Shown: positions 43,685-53,282, counted from the first letter of the stretch. The stretch: 64,000 nt of DNA from DASXRA01 sp963737425 (GCA_963737425.1 CAVTSX010000009.1:248001-312000); one strand, 5' to 3'. A program made the numbers and translations. The notes: a model not told the origin generated them from the sequence alone.

Positions 43685-44210
43685 ACCGGCCGCCGACCCG
43701 TCGCGAGAACTGCGCCGAAGGCGTCCGGGGCCAGGTTCGCCACCACGCCCATCAGCAACCCGCCGCCGCTGCCACCGGAGGCGACCAGCCGGTCCGCGCT
43801 GGTCCATCGCTGCGTGACCAGGTGTCGCGCGCACGCCACGAAATCGGTGAACGTGTTCTTCGTGTGCTGTAGCTTGCCGCGCTCGTACCACTGCCGGCCG
43901 AGCTCTCCACCGCCCCTGATGTGCGCGATCACGTAGACGAACCCGCGATCGAGCAAGGACAGTCGAGCCACCGACAGGTACGGGTCGAGCGACGCCTCGT
44001 AGCAGCCGTAGCCGTAGATCACGCATGGCGCCGACCCGTCCCGCGGCACACCGCGCCGGCGCACGATCGAGAGCGGCACCCGGGTGCCGTCTTCTGCGGT
44101 GGCCCAGTCACGGCTCTGCTCGTAGCGGTCCGGGTCGTAGCCGCCGAGCACCGGCTGCCGCTTACGCAGCGCCAGCTCGCCGGTCGCCAGATCCAGCGGG
44201 CGACACCGCA
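43685..44210 (-). pseudogene. truncated oligopeptidase B (S9A) fragment
   Basis: About 175 residues align with the middle of S9A prolyl-oligopeptidase/oligopeptidase B. They run from LDLATGELALRKRQPVLGGY through CVIYGYGCYEASLDPYLSVA to GGSGGGLLMG with the nucleophile Ser. The beta-propeller N-terminus is missing, and the C-terminal catalytic Asp and His after FGAVLA are lost. The upstream cut falls exactly beside the family B repeat at 44212. The fragment cannot be a working peptidase. Confidence 0.8.
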
Positions 44211-44211
44211 A

Positions 44212-44290
44212 GTGGGCAGTTACGCCGCCGGTGGGCACTTACAACTGCCCACTCATCGCCAAACTGCCCACCCACTGCCAAACAGCCACT
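44212..44290. repeat. GTGGGCA palindromic element, family B copy 2
   Basis: Direct units GTGGGCAGTTACGCC and GTGGGCACTTAC are followed by ACTGCCCACTC, ACTGCCCACCC and a degenerate extra unit. It lies precisely at the truncated end of the oligopeptidase remnant. Confidence 0.9.
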
Positions 44291-44345
44291 CTCTGGGACC
44301 GCGTGGGGCCGACCTAATCCGCTCAACTGGGATTACGGTTCAGCG

Positions 44346-45983
44346 ATGACCGCCCAGGGGGCTCGGACTGCGGCCGGGCAGGGCACGGGCCTGGTCCTGA
44401 TCACCCTTGCCTCCGGCCAGTTCCTCATGACGCTCGACAGTTCTGTCATGAACGTGGCCATCGCGACCGTGGCCAAAGACGTCGGCACGACGGTGACCGG
44501 GATCCAGTCGGCGATCACGCTCTACACGCTCGTCATGGCGATGCTGATGATCCCGGGCGGCAAGGTCGGCTCCCTGATCGGACGCAGGCGCGCGTTCTCG
44601 ATCGGGTGCGTGATCTACGGTGCGGGGTCGCTGACCACGGCCCTCGCCCAGAACCTTCCCGTGCTCATTGCCGGCTGGTCGGTGCTCGAAGGAATCGGCG
44701 CAGCGTTGATCCTTCCGGCGATCGTCGCCCTCGTCGCCAGCAACTTCGCACCCGAGGGCCGCCCGCGCGCGTACGGGCTCGTGATGGCGGCCGGGGCGAT
44801 CGCCGTGGCGGTCGGCCCGCTGATCGGCGGCATTGCCACCACGTACGCCTCGTGGCGCTACGTGTTCGTCGGCGAGGTCGTGATCGTGCTCGCGATCCTG
44901 GTCCTCGCGCGCCGGGTCCATGACGCGCCGGTCGGCAAGAGAGCACGGCTTGACGTTGTGGGCGCCGTGCTCTCGGCCGCAGGCCTCGGGCTCGCCGTCT
45001 TCGGCGTGCTCCGGTCGAGCGAGTGGGGATGGGTTGTCGCCAAGCCCGACGCACCGTCGATCTTCGGCTTCTCGCTGACGATTGCCCTTATCCTGTGCGG
45101 AATCCTCGTGCTCTGGCTGTTCAGCGAATGGGAACACCACGTCGAAAGACACGGCCGTGAGCCACTCGTCCGGCTGGCGATGCTCGAGAACCGGCAGCTC
45201 AGCGGCGGCCTGGTGATGTTCTTCTTCCAGTTCCTGATCCAGGCGGGGCTCTTCTTCACCATCCCGCTGTACCTGTCCGTTGCACTAGGGCTTTCCGCGA
45301 TCGAAACCGGCGTAAGGATCATCCCGCTGTCCATCACACTGCTGATCGCCGCGGCCGGCATTCCGCGGTTCTTCCCGAAGGTGTCGCCCCGGCTCGTCGT
45401 GCAGATCGGCCTGCTGGCGATGTTCGCCGGAATCGTGTGGCTGTTCACGGCCATCGACGCGCAGGCCGGCGCTGGAATCGTGACGGTGCCTCTCCTACTC
45501 GCCGGCCTCGGCATCGGCGCACTCGCCTCGCAGTTGGGCAGCGTGACCGTCTCTGCCGTCCCTGACGACGAAAGCCCGGAGGTCGGCGGCCTGCAGAACA
45601 CGGCGACGAACCTCGGCGCCTCGATCGGCACCGCGCTTGCCGGTTCACTGCTGATCGCCGCGCTGACCGCGTCGTTCCTTAACGGGATCGAGCACAATCC
45701 CGCCGTCCCGGCCGAAGTGAGCGCGCAGGCCAACACCAAGCTGGCGGGCGGAATCCCGTTCATGTCGGACGCCGACCTGAAAGCCGCCCTCACCGAGGCC
45801 GGCGCAACCGGCGAGGTCACGCAGGCCGTGCTGCACGAGAACCAGCAGGCCCGCCTGGACGGGCTTCGCACCGCGCTTGCCGTCCTCGCACTCATCGCGC
45901 TGGTCGCGTTGTTCTTCGCCGGCCGCATCCCGAAAGTGCAGCCCGGGTCCGCCAACACGAGCCGATCCGAACGCGCGCCCTGA
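44346..45983 (+). CDS. MFS drug-efflux transporter (DHA2, 14-TM type)
   Basis: A 545-residue transporter. The first helix has LASGQFLMTLDSSVMNVAIA, typical of DHA2 proton antiporters, and GSLIGRRRAF is the motif A loop. Motif C-like GAIAVAVGPLIGG occurs in helix 5. About 14 hydrophobic stretches are countable. It probably exports a drug or other hydrophobic compound. The ATG at 44346 follows the family B repeat by about 55 bases, and the promoter must lie in or near that repeat. Confidence 0.9.
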   Translation: MTAQGARTAAGQGTGLVLITLASGQFLMTLDSSVMNVAIATVAKDVGTTVTGIQSAITLYTLVMAMLMIPGGKVGSLIGRRRAFSIGCVIYGAGSLTTALAQNLPVLIAGWSVLEGIGAALILPAIVALVASNFAPEGRPRAYGLVMAAGAIAVAVGPLIGGIATTYASWRYVFVGEVVIVLAILVLARRVHDAPVGKRARLDVVGAVLSAAGLGLAVFGVLRSSEWGWVVAKPDAPSIFGFSLTIALILCGILVLWLFSEWEHHVERHGREPLVRLAMLENRQLSGGLVMFFFQFLIQAGLFFTIPLYLSVALGLSAIETGVRIIPLSITLLIAAAGIPRFFPKVSPRLVVQIGLLAMFAGIVWLFTAIDAQAGAGIVTVPLLLAGLGIGALASQLGSVTVSAVPDDESPEVGGLQNTATNLGASIGTALAGSLLIAALTASFLNGIEHNPAVPAEVSAQANTKLAGGIPFMSDADLKAALTEAGATGEVTQAVLHENQQARLDGLRTALAVLALIALVALFFAGRIPKVQPGSANTSRSERAP

Positions 45984-46008
45984 CTCCGGCGCATGCGCGA
46001 AAGCCGGC

Positions 46009-46413
46009 TTAGCGAAGCGCTTCGAGCAGGTGCAACAACGCCAGCCCGTACGCCTGCTCGGCGTCGGCGTCCTGGCTGACGTGGACTGCCCCGCGCAGTT
46101 CGGTTCGCACACGCCATCCGTCATCAGTGCGGTCCAGGCCGCGGAACGTATCGGCGAGCAGTTCACGCAGTTGGGACTCGCGCGGCAGCCAGAGCGCAGT
46201 GTCCTTGTCGACGGAATCCAGCGCCCATTCGGTGGTGCCGTTGAAACCGATCACCCGCCCGTGCGGGAGGTCGTGCACCTCGATCGTCATCTCGCTCAGG
46301 ACGAAGACGTCGGTGTCCATCTCGCGGTCGGCCACGACGAACCGGTCGCCCGACGCCGGCGTCCATCGAAGCCCGGCATCGCGTAGCCGGCGCGCCAGCC
46401 CAAGAGTGATCAC
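46009..46413 (-). CDS. conserved actinobacterial protein of unknown role
   Basis: A 134-residue protein: LARRLRDAGLRWTPASGDRF near the start, VIGFNGTTEWALDSV in the middle, and SQLRELLADTFRG afterwards. This pattern is common in actinomycetes, where it is often labelled pilus-assembly CpaE. That label appears to be a transferred name without support, as the protein lacks the CpaE ATPase. Convergent with the DHA2 transporter, 25 bases apart. No function is assigned. Confidence 0.7.
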   Translation of the reverse strand: MITLGLARRLRDAGLRWTPASGDRFVVADREMDTDVFVLSEMTIEVHDLPHGRVIGFNGTTEWALDSVDKDTALWLPRESQLRELLADTFRGLDRTDDGWRVRTELRGAVHVSQDADAEQAYGLALLHLLEALR

Positions 46414-46506
46414 TCGACCAGTCTGCTCGACGGATTCAAAACGCGGAGTCTGCCGTGCCTCGCACCGCGGGGCCTGAGTGGCGCGCCCGCGGTGCGAGGT
46501 GCTGCG

Positions 46507-49500
46507 TCAGGACTTGGCGATGCGACCGTCCGTGGCGTAGCTGAACGGGTCGGGCAGGCTGGCCACGTAGCTCAGCATCGGCTGCAGTTCGGAGTCCGCG
46601 CTCTGCACGATGTTGGCTGCCGTCGTGAGCACGGTGAACCCGTCACCGCCGCCGACCATGAACGAGTTCGCCGTGGTCGTGAACGTCTCGCTGCCGTCAT
46701 TGGGGATGGGATGGGAGTTGTCGCCGACCGCGCCGAGCCACACCCCGGTGATCGAGCCGCTGCCCTGCGTCCCGGTGTAGGTGAAGTGCAGCCCGGCGAC
46801 CTGCATGATGCCGCCGGTGCCGGCAGCGAGCTGCTGGTTGAGCAGGGCCCACACCTGCGTCCCGGTCAGCGTGAACGTGTCGACGTAGTCGTCCTGGAAC
46901 GGCTGCATCGTGAACAGGCTGCCGTACGTGACCGGCCCGGCCAGCAGCCCGGCCCGGACGCTGCCGGTGTTGACGAACGCCAACTGCGTATGCGCGTAGA
47001 ACTTCTGCGCATCGGCAACGAGGTCGCCGGCCGGCGACTCGCCCGCCGGCGTCGATCCAAACTCGCGCTGCGACGGGATGTCGGCCGAGGCGTGGTTGAT
47101 GACCTGCTGGGTGATCGGGTTCGTCACAGTTACCGCGGCGTCGACGACCTGCTGCACCGCGGGATCGGGAGTGATCAGCGGTGCGGACGGGTCGGTGACC
47201 GCGGGCGGCGTCGCGTGCCAGGTCGGCTGCAGGGAACCCCACGTGTACGCAATGGTTCCGTCGTTCTTGTTCAGCAGCAGGTGGACCTGGTCGAGCGCGC
47301 GGGTGAACGAGGACGCCTGGATGACCAGCGCGTGCCCCACCCGGGTGTCGACGACGGTGTGGCTGTGCCCCGAGATGACCACCGAGACGGCCGGGTCGAG
47401 TGCCTGGGCGATCGTCGCGATCCGGTCGTTCACCGTGCCCACCGGATAGGTCGCCTGCGATCCGCCCTCGTGAATGGTGACCACGAACGCGTGCACGCCC
47501 TGCTGCTGCAACTGGTGCACGTAGCCGTTGATCGCCGTTGCCTCGTCGACGAAATGCACGCCGTTGGTCGCGCCGGTGGTGACGATCGTCGGCGTGGTGA
47601 TCGTCGTCGCGCCGATGAACGCGACCTTGACCCCGCCGACATTCTTGATCGTGTACGGCGCGAGCAGTGGCTTGCCCGTCGTGTCGCTGATGACGTTCGC
47701 ATCGACGACCGGGAAGTTCAGCGGATCGAACGTGATCGACGGATCGATGGTGGACTGGCCGCCGTTCACCTGCCGAAGCATCTCCGGCACGCCGCGGTCG
47801 AACTCGTGGTTGCCCAGCGTGCCGACGTCGACGCCCATCAGGTTCAGCGCATCGAGTGTGGGTTTGTCGCGCAGGAGCGCGGATTCCGGCGGGCTGGCGC
47901 CGACCATGTCGCCGGCCTCGACGGTGACGGTGTTCGGCTCGGTGGCACGGGCCTGCTTGAGATAGGTGGCCAGCGTTGCGATGCCGCCCGCGGCATCCTT
48001 CGCGCCGGTGTACGGATCGGTGTAGCTCAGGCCGATTCCGGTGATGTTGCCGTGCACGTCGTTGAAGCCGAGCAGCTGCCCGGTCGTGAACTTCTTGCCG
48101 CCCTTGATGATGTTCGTCAGCACGCGGCCCTGTGCTTGCAGCGGCGGGTTGAACCCGCCGAGCACTGCGAGCGTCGGGGCCAGGTCGACAGCGCGCACCC
48201 CGGCAACACTCGGTGCATGCACGATGTCCGGTCCGCCGGCGACGAACGTCGCGTGCATGTTGATGTTGTGCGGCAGGTCGACATACTCCGGCAGGTAACC
48301 GTGCTGGCCGAAGAATCGCGACGGCGCGACCAGCGTGCCCACCGTGTTGGCGTCGAACTGGTACGGCACCTTGGTGACCACGACGACATCACCCGATCGC
48401 GTCGGGTTGAGCGAGTCGCTGCCGTCGACATTGCCGAGCTGCGCCTTGGTCATGACCTTCGCGACGACGCTGGCGTTCGGGTTGTTCGGGTCCTTCAGCG
48501 CGTTGTACGCGGCGACGATCTTGTCGACGGTCGCCTGGTATTGCGACGGATTGAGCACGCCGTCGGGGTCGCGTCCCTTGAGATTGAGGTAGATCTGCGC
48601 GGTGGCTCCCGCCCAGCAGGCCTTGGCGATGGTGCCACCCGGCGCGCTCGCCGCTGCGGGACGGCAGTTGCCCGTCTGCTCGACGTCCTGCAGGCCGATC
48701 TGTTTGAGCACCAGCGGGGCGTCGACGGCGTACCACTGCGGGGCGAAGCCGTGGTCGCTGCTTGCGAGTACGTCCGCGTTCGGGCCGAGGTACGAGCGCA
48801 CCAATCCCAGCCGGTCGTCGGCGGAGTGATAGGCGCCGATCAGGTAGTTGAGCCGTTGCGAAACGCGATTGTCGCGCGGGCCGCTGCCCGCAACGCGGTC
48901 GTAGTACGGGTTGGGCGTGCCGTCCGGGGCTGTCGGGGTCAGCAGGGCCAGGATCTGGTGGCTCACCTCGTCGGTCTCGTCGGTGCCGGCGAGCAGCACG
49001 TTCGTGTCGGGTTGCAACGTGCCGAGCACGAAGTTGATCACCGCGCGGTCGTAGGCCTGGTTGAGGCCGACGGTCTGCTGGAACCACGTGTCCTCGTCGA
49101 TGATCCCGGCTTCCTCCGGGGCGAAGTCGCCGAAGACGGCTGGCGGCAGGTTGTCGGAGATGTACTTGGCCAGCTTGTCCTCGCCCGGTGCGCCGGCCGG
49201 CAGCGCGTTGCACGCCGCAGTGGCGCAGTGCGCGTTGGGACGGGTCAGCGAGGTGAAGTACAACCCGAAGTCGGACAGGTCCGGCGCGATCCGCATCAGC
49301 TTGAGGTAGAAACCGGTGGACTCGCCGGCGGCGGTTCCGATGAGCCCGTCCGTGCCGCGCAGCTTGACCGGCGAGTACTGGCCGGGAACGAGATTCGCCA
49401 CCGCGGCCGAGCCGTTCTTGCCCGCGCCACTCGGCACGACGAGTACGCGGTCGTACCCGTGGTTGCCCTGCGCGTAGACATACAGGTCGAACGTGCGGTC

Positions 49501-50226
49501 CGGATTGAGCGCGGCCGAGCTCGACTTGACGAGCAGGGTCGACTGCTGCGCCGGGCGCTTGCTCGCCGGCACGTTCGTCCAGCCGGCGGCCGGCGTGAAC
49601 GAGGCGACCTGGTAGGACAGTCCGAACGACGCCGCCGACGCCTGCTTCGTCGCGTCCAGCGGGAACTCGAGCACGCCGCGCTGCGAGAAGAAGGTGTCGA
49701 AGTCGACCGTCGGCCCGTTGATGTTCGCGTTGAGGCCGCCGGTCCATTCGATCTGGGCGACCTTCTTGCCGGCCAGTTCGGCCGACGAGGCCACCGACTG
49801 CGCTTCGAGGACGTTCGTCGGGTCGCTGCCGGGGCTCGCCCCGTTGCCGTGGAAGGAGAACGACAATGACTGCGTGAACTGCAGCCGGGTGTCGAAGAAC
49901 GTGTTGTTGGTGCTGCCGTGCACGCCCGGCCACGCCCCGGTGGCGAGCGTGTACCAGCCCTGCCCGGTGTTGGGCGGGAAGCCCTGCGTGAGCCCGTTCT
50001 GCCCGGTGGCGCCGGTACGCATCAGGCTCGAGTAGTTCGGCATCGACCCGCCGACCGCGAACAGCTGCATGAGGTCCGGACGCATGCCGTCCGAACTGTA
50101 GAGCAGCACCGGATGCTCCGGCTTGGCCGAAGCCTGGCCCGGCGCCGCTGTCGCGGCCTGCGGCACCACCCAGGTCGCAGCAACGAGCGCGACCGCAAGG
50201 ACCCACGATGAGCGTCGACGGAACAC
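46507..50226 (-). CDS. secreted fusion of an alkaline-phosphatase-superfamily domain and a 5'-nucleotidase
   Basis: A 1239-residue exported protein. The GTG at 50226 has a strong GAGGGGG site and opens a signal peptide ending ATAAPG. The N-terminal part (about 35-700) is a phosphodiesterase/alkaline-phosphatase fold: LLYSSDGMRPDL (metal Asp), PPNTGQGWYTLATG (nucleophile region), TDEVSH and SDHGF (metal ligands). The C-terminal part (about 735-1239) is a UshA-like 5'-nucleotidase: FNDVHGN, GDMVGASP, GNHEFDRG, VISGHSHT and the C-terminal nucleotide domain. The fused enzyme could release phosphate from organic phosphodiesters and nucleotides in one polypeptide, outside the cell. Confidence 0.88.
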   Translation of the reverse strand: MFRRRSSWVLAVALVAATWVVPQAATAAPGQASAKPEHPVLLYSSDGMRPDLMQLFAVGGSMPNYSSLMRTGATGQNGLTQGFPPNTGQGWYTLATGAWPGVHGSTNNTFFDTRLQFTQSLSFSFHGNGASPGSDPTNVLEAQSVASSAELAGKKVAQIEWTGGLNANINGPTVDFDTFFSQRGVLEFPLDATKQASAASFGLSYQVASFTPAAGWTNVPASKRPAQQSTLLVKSSSAALNPDRTFDLYVYAQGNHGYDRVLVVPSGAGKNGSAAVANLVPGQYSPVKLRGTDGLIGTAAGESTGFYLKLMRIAPDLSDFGLYFTSLTRPNAHCATAACNALPAGAPGEDKLAKYISDNLPPAVFGDFAPEEAGIIDEDTWFQQTVGLNQAYDRAVINFVLGTLQPDTNVLLAGTDETDEVSHQILALLTPTAPDGTPNPYYDRVAGSGPRDNRVSQRLNYLIGAYHSADDRLGLVRSYLGPNADVLASSDHGFAPQWYAVDAPLVLKQIGLQDVEQTGNCRPAAASAPGGTIAKACWAGATAQIYLNLKGRDPDGVLNPSQYQATVDKIVAAYNALKDPNNPNASVVAKVMTKAQLGNVDGSDSLNPTRSGDVVVVTKVPYQFDANTVGTLVAPSRFFGQHGYLPEYVDLPHNINMHATFVAGGPDIVHAPSVAGVRAVDLAPTLAVLGGFNPPLQAQGRVLTNIIKGGKKFTTGQLLGFNDVHGNITGIGLSYTDPYTGAKDAAGGIATLATYLKQARATEPNTVTVEAGDMVGASPPESALLRDKPTLDALNLMGVDVGTLGNHEFDRGVPEMLRQVNGGQSTIDPSITFDPLNFPVVDANVISDTTGKPLLAPYTIKNVGGVKVAFIGATTITTPTIVTTGATNGVHFVDEATAINGYVHQLQQQGVHAFVVTIHEGGSQATYPVGTVNDRIATIAQALDPAVSVVISGHSHTVVDTRVGHALVIQASSFTRALDQVHLLLNKNDGTIAYTWGSLQPTWHATPPAVTDPSAPLITPDPAVQQVVDAAVTVTNPITQQVINHASADIPSQREFGSTPAGESPAGDLVADAQKFYAHTQLAFVNTGSVRAGLLAGPVTYGSLFTMQPFQDDYVDTFTLTGTQVWALLNQQLAAGTGGIMQVAGLHFTYTGTQGSGSITGVWLGAVGDNSHPIPNDGSETFTTTANSFMVGGGDGFTVLTTAANIVQSADSELQPMLSYVASLPDPFSYATDGRIAKS

Positions 50227-50726
50227 GACGAACCCCCTCAGTCGGAACACCGGCAATCCCATCGCAGCCTCGTGAGTACCGCAAGCCGCCGTCAACCGAA
50301 GCATTTGCCAAAATCACGATCGAGAAAAGCGCAGCCTGGACAGTTTTCGCCATGGTCGGATTGACCCGCCCAGGGCTGGCGCTCGCCTCGCGGGGCCGGG
50401 CGTACCGCTTCATGAGGTTCTGGGCGCTTTGTGCGCAGGACGGAACGGCAGCCCAGCGCCGCGCCCTGTCCGAGCAGATCAGGGGACTCGCGCACAGCGC
50501 CGCAATCTACGAGCGCACGGCATTCGTCTCCCCGTCGAAGCAACCAACGCGCTGCTCGATTCGCCGGGCCGCTGGGCGAAGCGGCGCTGACGCCAGGAAC
50601 GGGCGCGATGTGAGCCGATCGCAGTTCGGACCTTCCGCGACATGCGATCGACCGCGGTTCGGCCGGTCATTTTGATCAGCGCGCAGTAGTGTTTCTGCAG
50701 CGCAGGCTGTGGCCCGGGGGGCTGGC
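50227..50726. other. gene-free divergent region
   Basis: 500 bases between the starts of the fusion phosphatase (minus) and the Cys-rich gene (plus). Overlapping open frames exist on both strands, but none has a ribosome site plus family match. The phosphatase promoter should lie here. No pho-box could be picked out by eye. Confidence 0.55.
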
Positions 50727-51491
50727 ATGGATTCGTGCTTCTTGTGCGTCGTCGGCGGGACGAAGTTGCCTTCGCCGGGAACGCGAACCGCGTCCGAGGG
50801 GTTCGGCACGTGCCACGAATGCGACGTGCACGCCTGCCAGATCCACGGCGACAAACCGCACGGGCAGTCATTCTTCCGCTGCGCTGATTGCATGGCACGT
50901 CTGGGCATCATCACGGCCATCACCAGCAGTCCACCTGCCCCGACCGCCGGCACATCTGGGGTCGATCCTGCGACACATCGCATCTTGACTGAGCGAGAGG
51001 ACTCGTTTCGCGCCCTGGCGCCGGCAGTCACCTACCCGGCTGGTCGCCTGGTGGCCGAGATGAACGTCGAAGCCATGATGTCGGCACTCGGCAGTCTCGT
51101 ACTCTCCATCGAGACCCCAGACCTGACTGCCGGGCTCGCTGATCAGTGGCTCGAGGTCGCGGATGTCAATAGCCGCCAGGCATTGGGACTACCTGACGAG
51201 CCAGTGCCTGAATACCTGGCTGAACAACGCGCCGCCTACGACCGCGCATTGGCCGCAGACGTTGTGCGCGTCGCCGTCGACACATTCCAGTTCGAGGCGG
51301 CGGCATGGGAACTTCGCGAGTTGCAGACTCTGCTGTCACGCACCGGTCTTGCCGCATGGGCCCTCGCGACGGCTTATGCGGCACGCGGCGGCGAGAGCCT
51401 GAGTGCAGGCCCGTGGCGACTTAGCGGTGGGCTTCGGATGCCGCCCATCGTCTTGATGCTGGGCATCGCCTACTACAACCGGACGAACTGA
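50727..51491 (+). CDS. Cys-rich zinc-finger-like protein, partner of a membrane protein
   Basis: A 254-residue protein of unknown family. Residues 4-60 have three CxxC pairs (CFLC, CHEC, CADC) and a further Cys with two His (HACQIHGDKPHG), a double zinc-finger or RING/B-box-like layout. The C-terminal half is helical with a hydrophobic end (PPIVLMLGIAYYN). The start has GGGGGG upstream. It overlaps by one base (TGATG) with the following two-TM protein, so they are co-translated and probably interact. Confidence 0.7.
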   Translation: MDSCFLCVVGGTKLPSPGTRTASEGFGTCHECDVHACQIHGDKPHGQSFFRCADCMARLGIITAITSSPPAPTAGTSGVDPATHRILTEREDSFRALAPAVTYPAGRLVAEMNVEAMMSALGSLVLSIETPDLTAGLADQWLEVADVNSRQALGLPDEPVPEYLAEQRAAYDRALAADVVRVAVDTFQFEAAAWELRELQTLLSRTGLAAWALATAYAARGGESLSAGPWRLSGGLRMPPIVLMLGIAYYNRTN

Positions 51492-52123
51492 TGAGCACGT
51501 TCGTTGCGACCGGATTGACGCTCGATCAGGACACATCCGTTTCGGCAGGCGTGATCGTTGTGCCGCACCTCGGCGGACCGGCTGGCCTGGTGAGCACCGA
51601 GCCGATGATCTTCCGAGCGGACGGGGCAGGGTCAACCGGCAAGCCGATCCAGCTCTGCGTGCAGACGAATCCGGCCTTGGTCAGTGCTGTCGTCGCGCCG
51701 ACAACAGTGCGGCAGCTATCGACGGCCCTCGGTGTCGACGTGCTGGCTCGAAGCCTGACCAAAGGTGAGCGGCTGCAGCGCTACGGCAAGGCCGAGGTAT
51801 TGCTCGCGGTTATCGCCGTGCTCCTCGCCATTTCGGCGATCGTCTCGGCCACTGTCACCCCGTCGATCGACAAGTCGGCCGGTAGGGCGGACCTAGCGAT
51901 GACACTTGCGCCGATCCAACAGAGCCTGGCCGACGCTGTCCGTAGCAACAACCTCGCCGCCGTCGCGCAGAGCGAAGCCCAACTGCGGTTGACGCTGAAA
52001 GCACATGATCACGCGAACGACGATGCGAGCAGCGCGGTCACGATCACGACGCTGCTACTTGGCGTGATGTCCGCAGTAATCGCTTTCGGGGTCGCAGTGA
52101 AACGAGCTCGAAAGGGCTCATGA
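51491..52123 (+). CDS. membrane protein with two transmembrane helices, unknown family
   Basis: A 210-residue protein. An N-terminal soluble half of about 95 residues carries no known motif. Two hydrophobic helices follow: VLLAVIAVLLAISAIVSATV (about 104-123) and TTLLLGVMSAVIAFGVAV (about 186-203), with a helical segment between them (QSLADAVRSNNLAAVAQSEA). It begins one base inside the previous gene. The pair is not recognised from any described system. Confidence 0.65.
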   Translation: MSTFVATGLTLDQDTSVSAGVIVVPHLGGPAGLVSTEPMIFRADGAGSTGKPIQLCVQTNPALVSAVVAPTTVRQLSTALGVDVLARSLTKGERLQRYGKAEVLLAVIAVLLAISAIVSATVTPSIDKSAGRADLAMTLAPIQQSLADAVRSNNLAAVAQSEAQLRLTLKAHDHANDDASSAVTITTLLLGVMSAVIAFGVAVKRARKGS

Positions 52124-52140
52124 CCACAACGATCCGGCCC

Positions 52141-52208
52141 GCAGGTGGGCAGTTGCGCCGCAGGTGGGCACTTGCGAGTGCCCACCCGGCGCACAAGTGC
52201 CCACCCAC
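52141..52208. repeat. GTGGGCA palindromic element, family B copy 3
   Basis: GTGGGCAGTTGCGCC and GTGGGCACTTGCG are followed by GTGCCCACCC and AAGTGCCCACCC. It lies between the converging 3' ends of the two-TM gene and the serine hydrolase, so a bidirectional terminator role is possible. Confidence 0.9.
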
Positions 52209-52268
52209 GACCAACCGCACCGGCTGGAGCCGGCTGCGCAGCACGTTCGGGCCGGTCCGATCTTTTCG

Positions 52269-53282
52269 TTACTTAGTCGAAAGTGCGTCCTTCACCAGTT
52301 GGAGGGCGCGACTGCCTGCGGCCGCGAACGCGCCGATCGTGGCCGGGTCGGTCTGCGCGGGTGAGAACCAGTTGAGGGTCAGGCTGAAGTAGACCCAGCG
52401 GCCATCGAAGAACATGCCACCCGGGACGCATAGGGCGTGGAAGCCAGGCACGTCGATCGAGCCGCCCTTTGCGAACGCGCTCACGCCGAGTGGCAGCGGC
52501 ACCAGCCAGATCGCATCGCCCATCGCAAGGATCTCGCGGAATTGATTGAGCGTGGCCGCATTCTTGAAGAATTCCCCCTGCAGGCTTCGGGAGTAGTACG
52601 AAACCAGATCGTGCGCCGTCGACGCCATCGTCGTCACGTTGTTCAGCGGCACATTCACGAACGGGGCGTCCGAATTCGTCGCGTCGACGAGGTCCTGCCA
52701 GGTGAATGCGTCGGGATCCGGTGCGCCCAGCAGATAGCCGAAGAATGACCGTGTGCTGTCGGGGATCGCCGTGTGCCGCAGCCCGATCGAGGCGACGAAC
52801 CGCCGTACTTTGTCCGGTCCGACCTGCTTCAGCATCATGTCCGTGGCCGTGTTGTCGCTATGCAGGACCATCGCTTCCATCGCGGTCCGCTCGGACACCT
52901 TCCCGCTCAGGTTGGGCGGATTGAACGAGGCGGAGTCCGCCGACCAGACACTCTCGTCGAGGGCTAATTGGCGCGAGGCAATTGTCGCGACCACGCCGGG
53001 CGAATCATCCTGTCGCAGTCCCTCGCACAGCACGAGCGACTTGAACGCGCTTCCGATGAACAGGCGCTTGGCGGCGTTGTGCTCGATCGTCAGACCTCGC
53101 TTTCCCGCATGCCCGGGCGCGACGATCTTGACCGACACGTTGCCCGGAAGCCGCCGGAACAGACCGATGACCCGTTTCGCCAGATCGGGCTCGCCGGCCG
53201 AGGCAACGCCCGGCAGACCGAGCGAAACCCCGCCCGCCGTCGCGGCCGTTCCCGCGAGAAACGTCCTTCGTGTAACCGCCAT
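52269..53282 (-). CDS. Tat-exported serine hydrolase, class A beta-lactamase-like
   Basis: A 337-residue exported protein. It begins with a twin-arginine signal (VTRRTFLAGTAAT) and has the serine penicillin-recognition set: SAFK (nucleophile Ser), SDN (HSDNTATD) and KGG (FAKGGS) in the place of KTG. That matches class A beta-lactamase folds. The absence of the Glu166 loop was not confirmed by eye, so it could be a DD-peptidase or esterase rather than a drug-resistance enzyme. The ATG follows GGGGGG. Confidence 0.85.
   Translation of the reverse strand: MAVTRRTFLAGTAATAGGVSLGLPGVASAGEPDLAKRVIGLFRRLPGNVSVKIVAPGHAGKRGLTIEHNAAKRLFIGSAFKSLVLCEGLRQDDSPGVVATIASRQLALDESVWSADSASFNPPNLSGKVSERTAMEAMVLHSDNTATDMMLKQVGPDKVRRFVASIGLRHTAIPDSTRSFFGYLLGAPDPDAFTWQDLVDATNSDAPFVNVPLNNVTTMASTAHDLVSYYSRSLQGEFFKNAATLNQFREILAMGDAIWLVPLPLGVSAFAKGGSIDVPGFHALCVPGGMFFDGRWVYFSLTLNWFSPAQTDPATIGAFAAAGSRALQLVKDALSTK

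Noticed and set aside
46009..46413. Pilus-assembly protein CpaE
   Set aside because: The protein is 134 residues and lacks the ATPase domain of CpaE. The name appears to be inherited annotation.
46492..49869. 1125-codon open frame antisense to the fusion phosphatase
   Set aside because: Same codon-bias shadow effect. The real gene carries complete enzyme motifs on the minus strand.
50208..50675. Plus-strand open frame of 155 codons upstream of the Cys-rich gene
   Set aside because: It overlaps the phosphatase signal peptide region, has no ribosome site and shows no family pattern.
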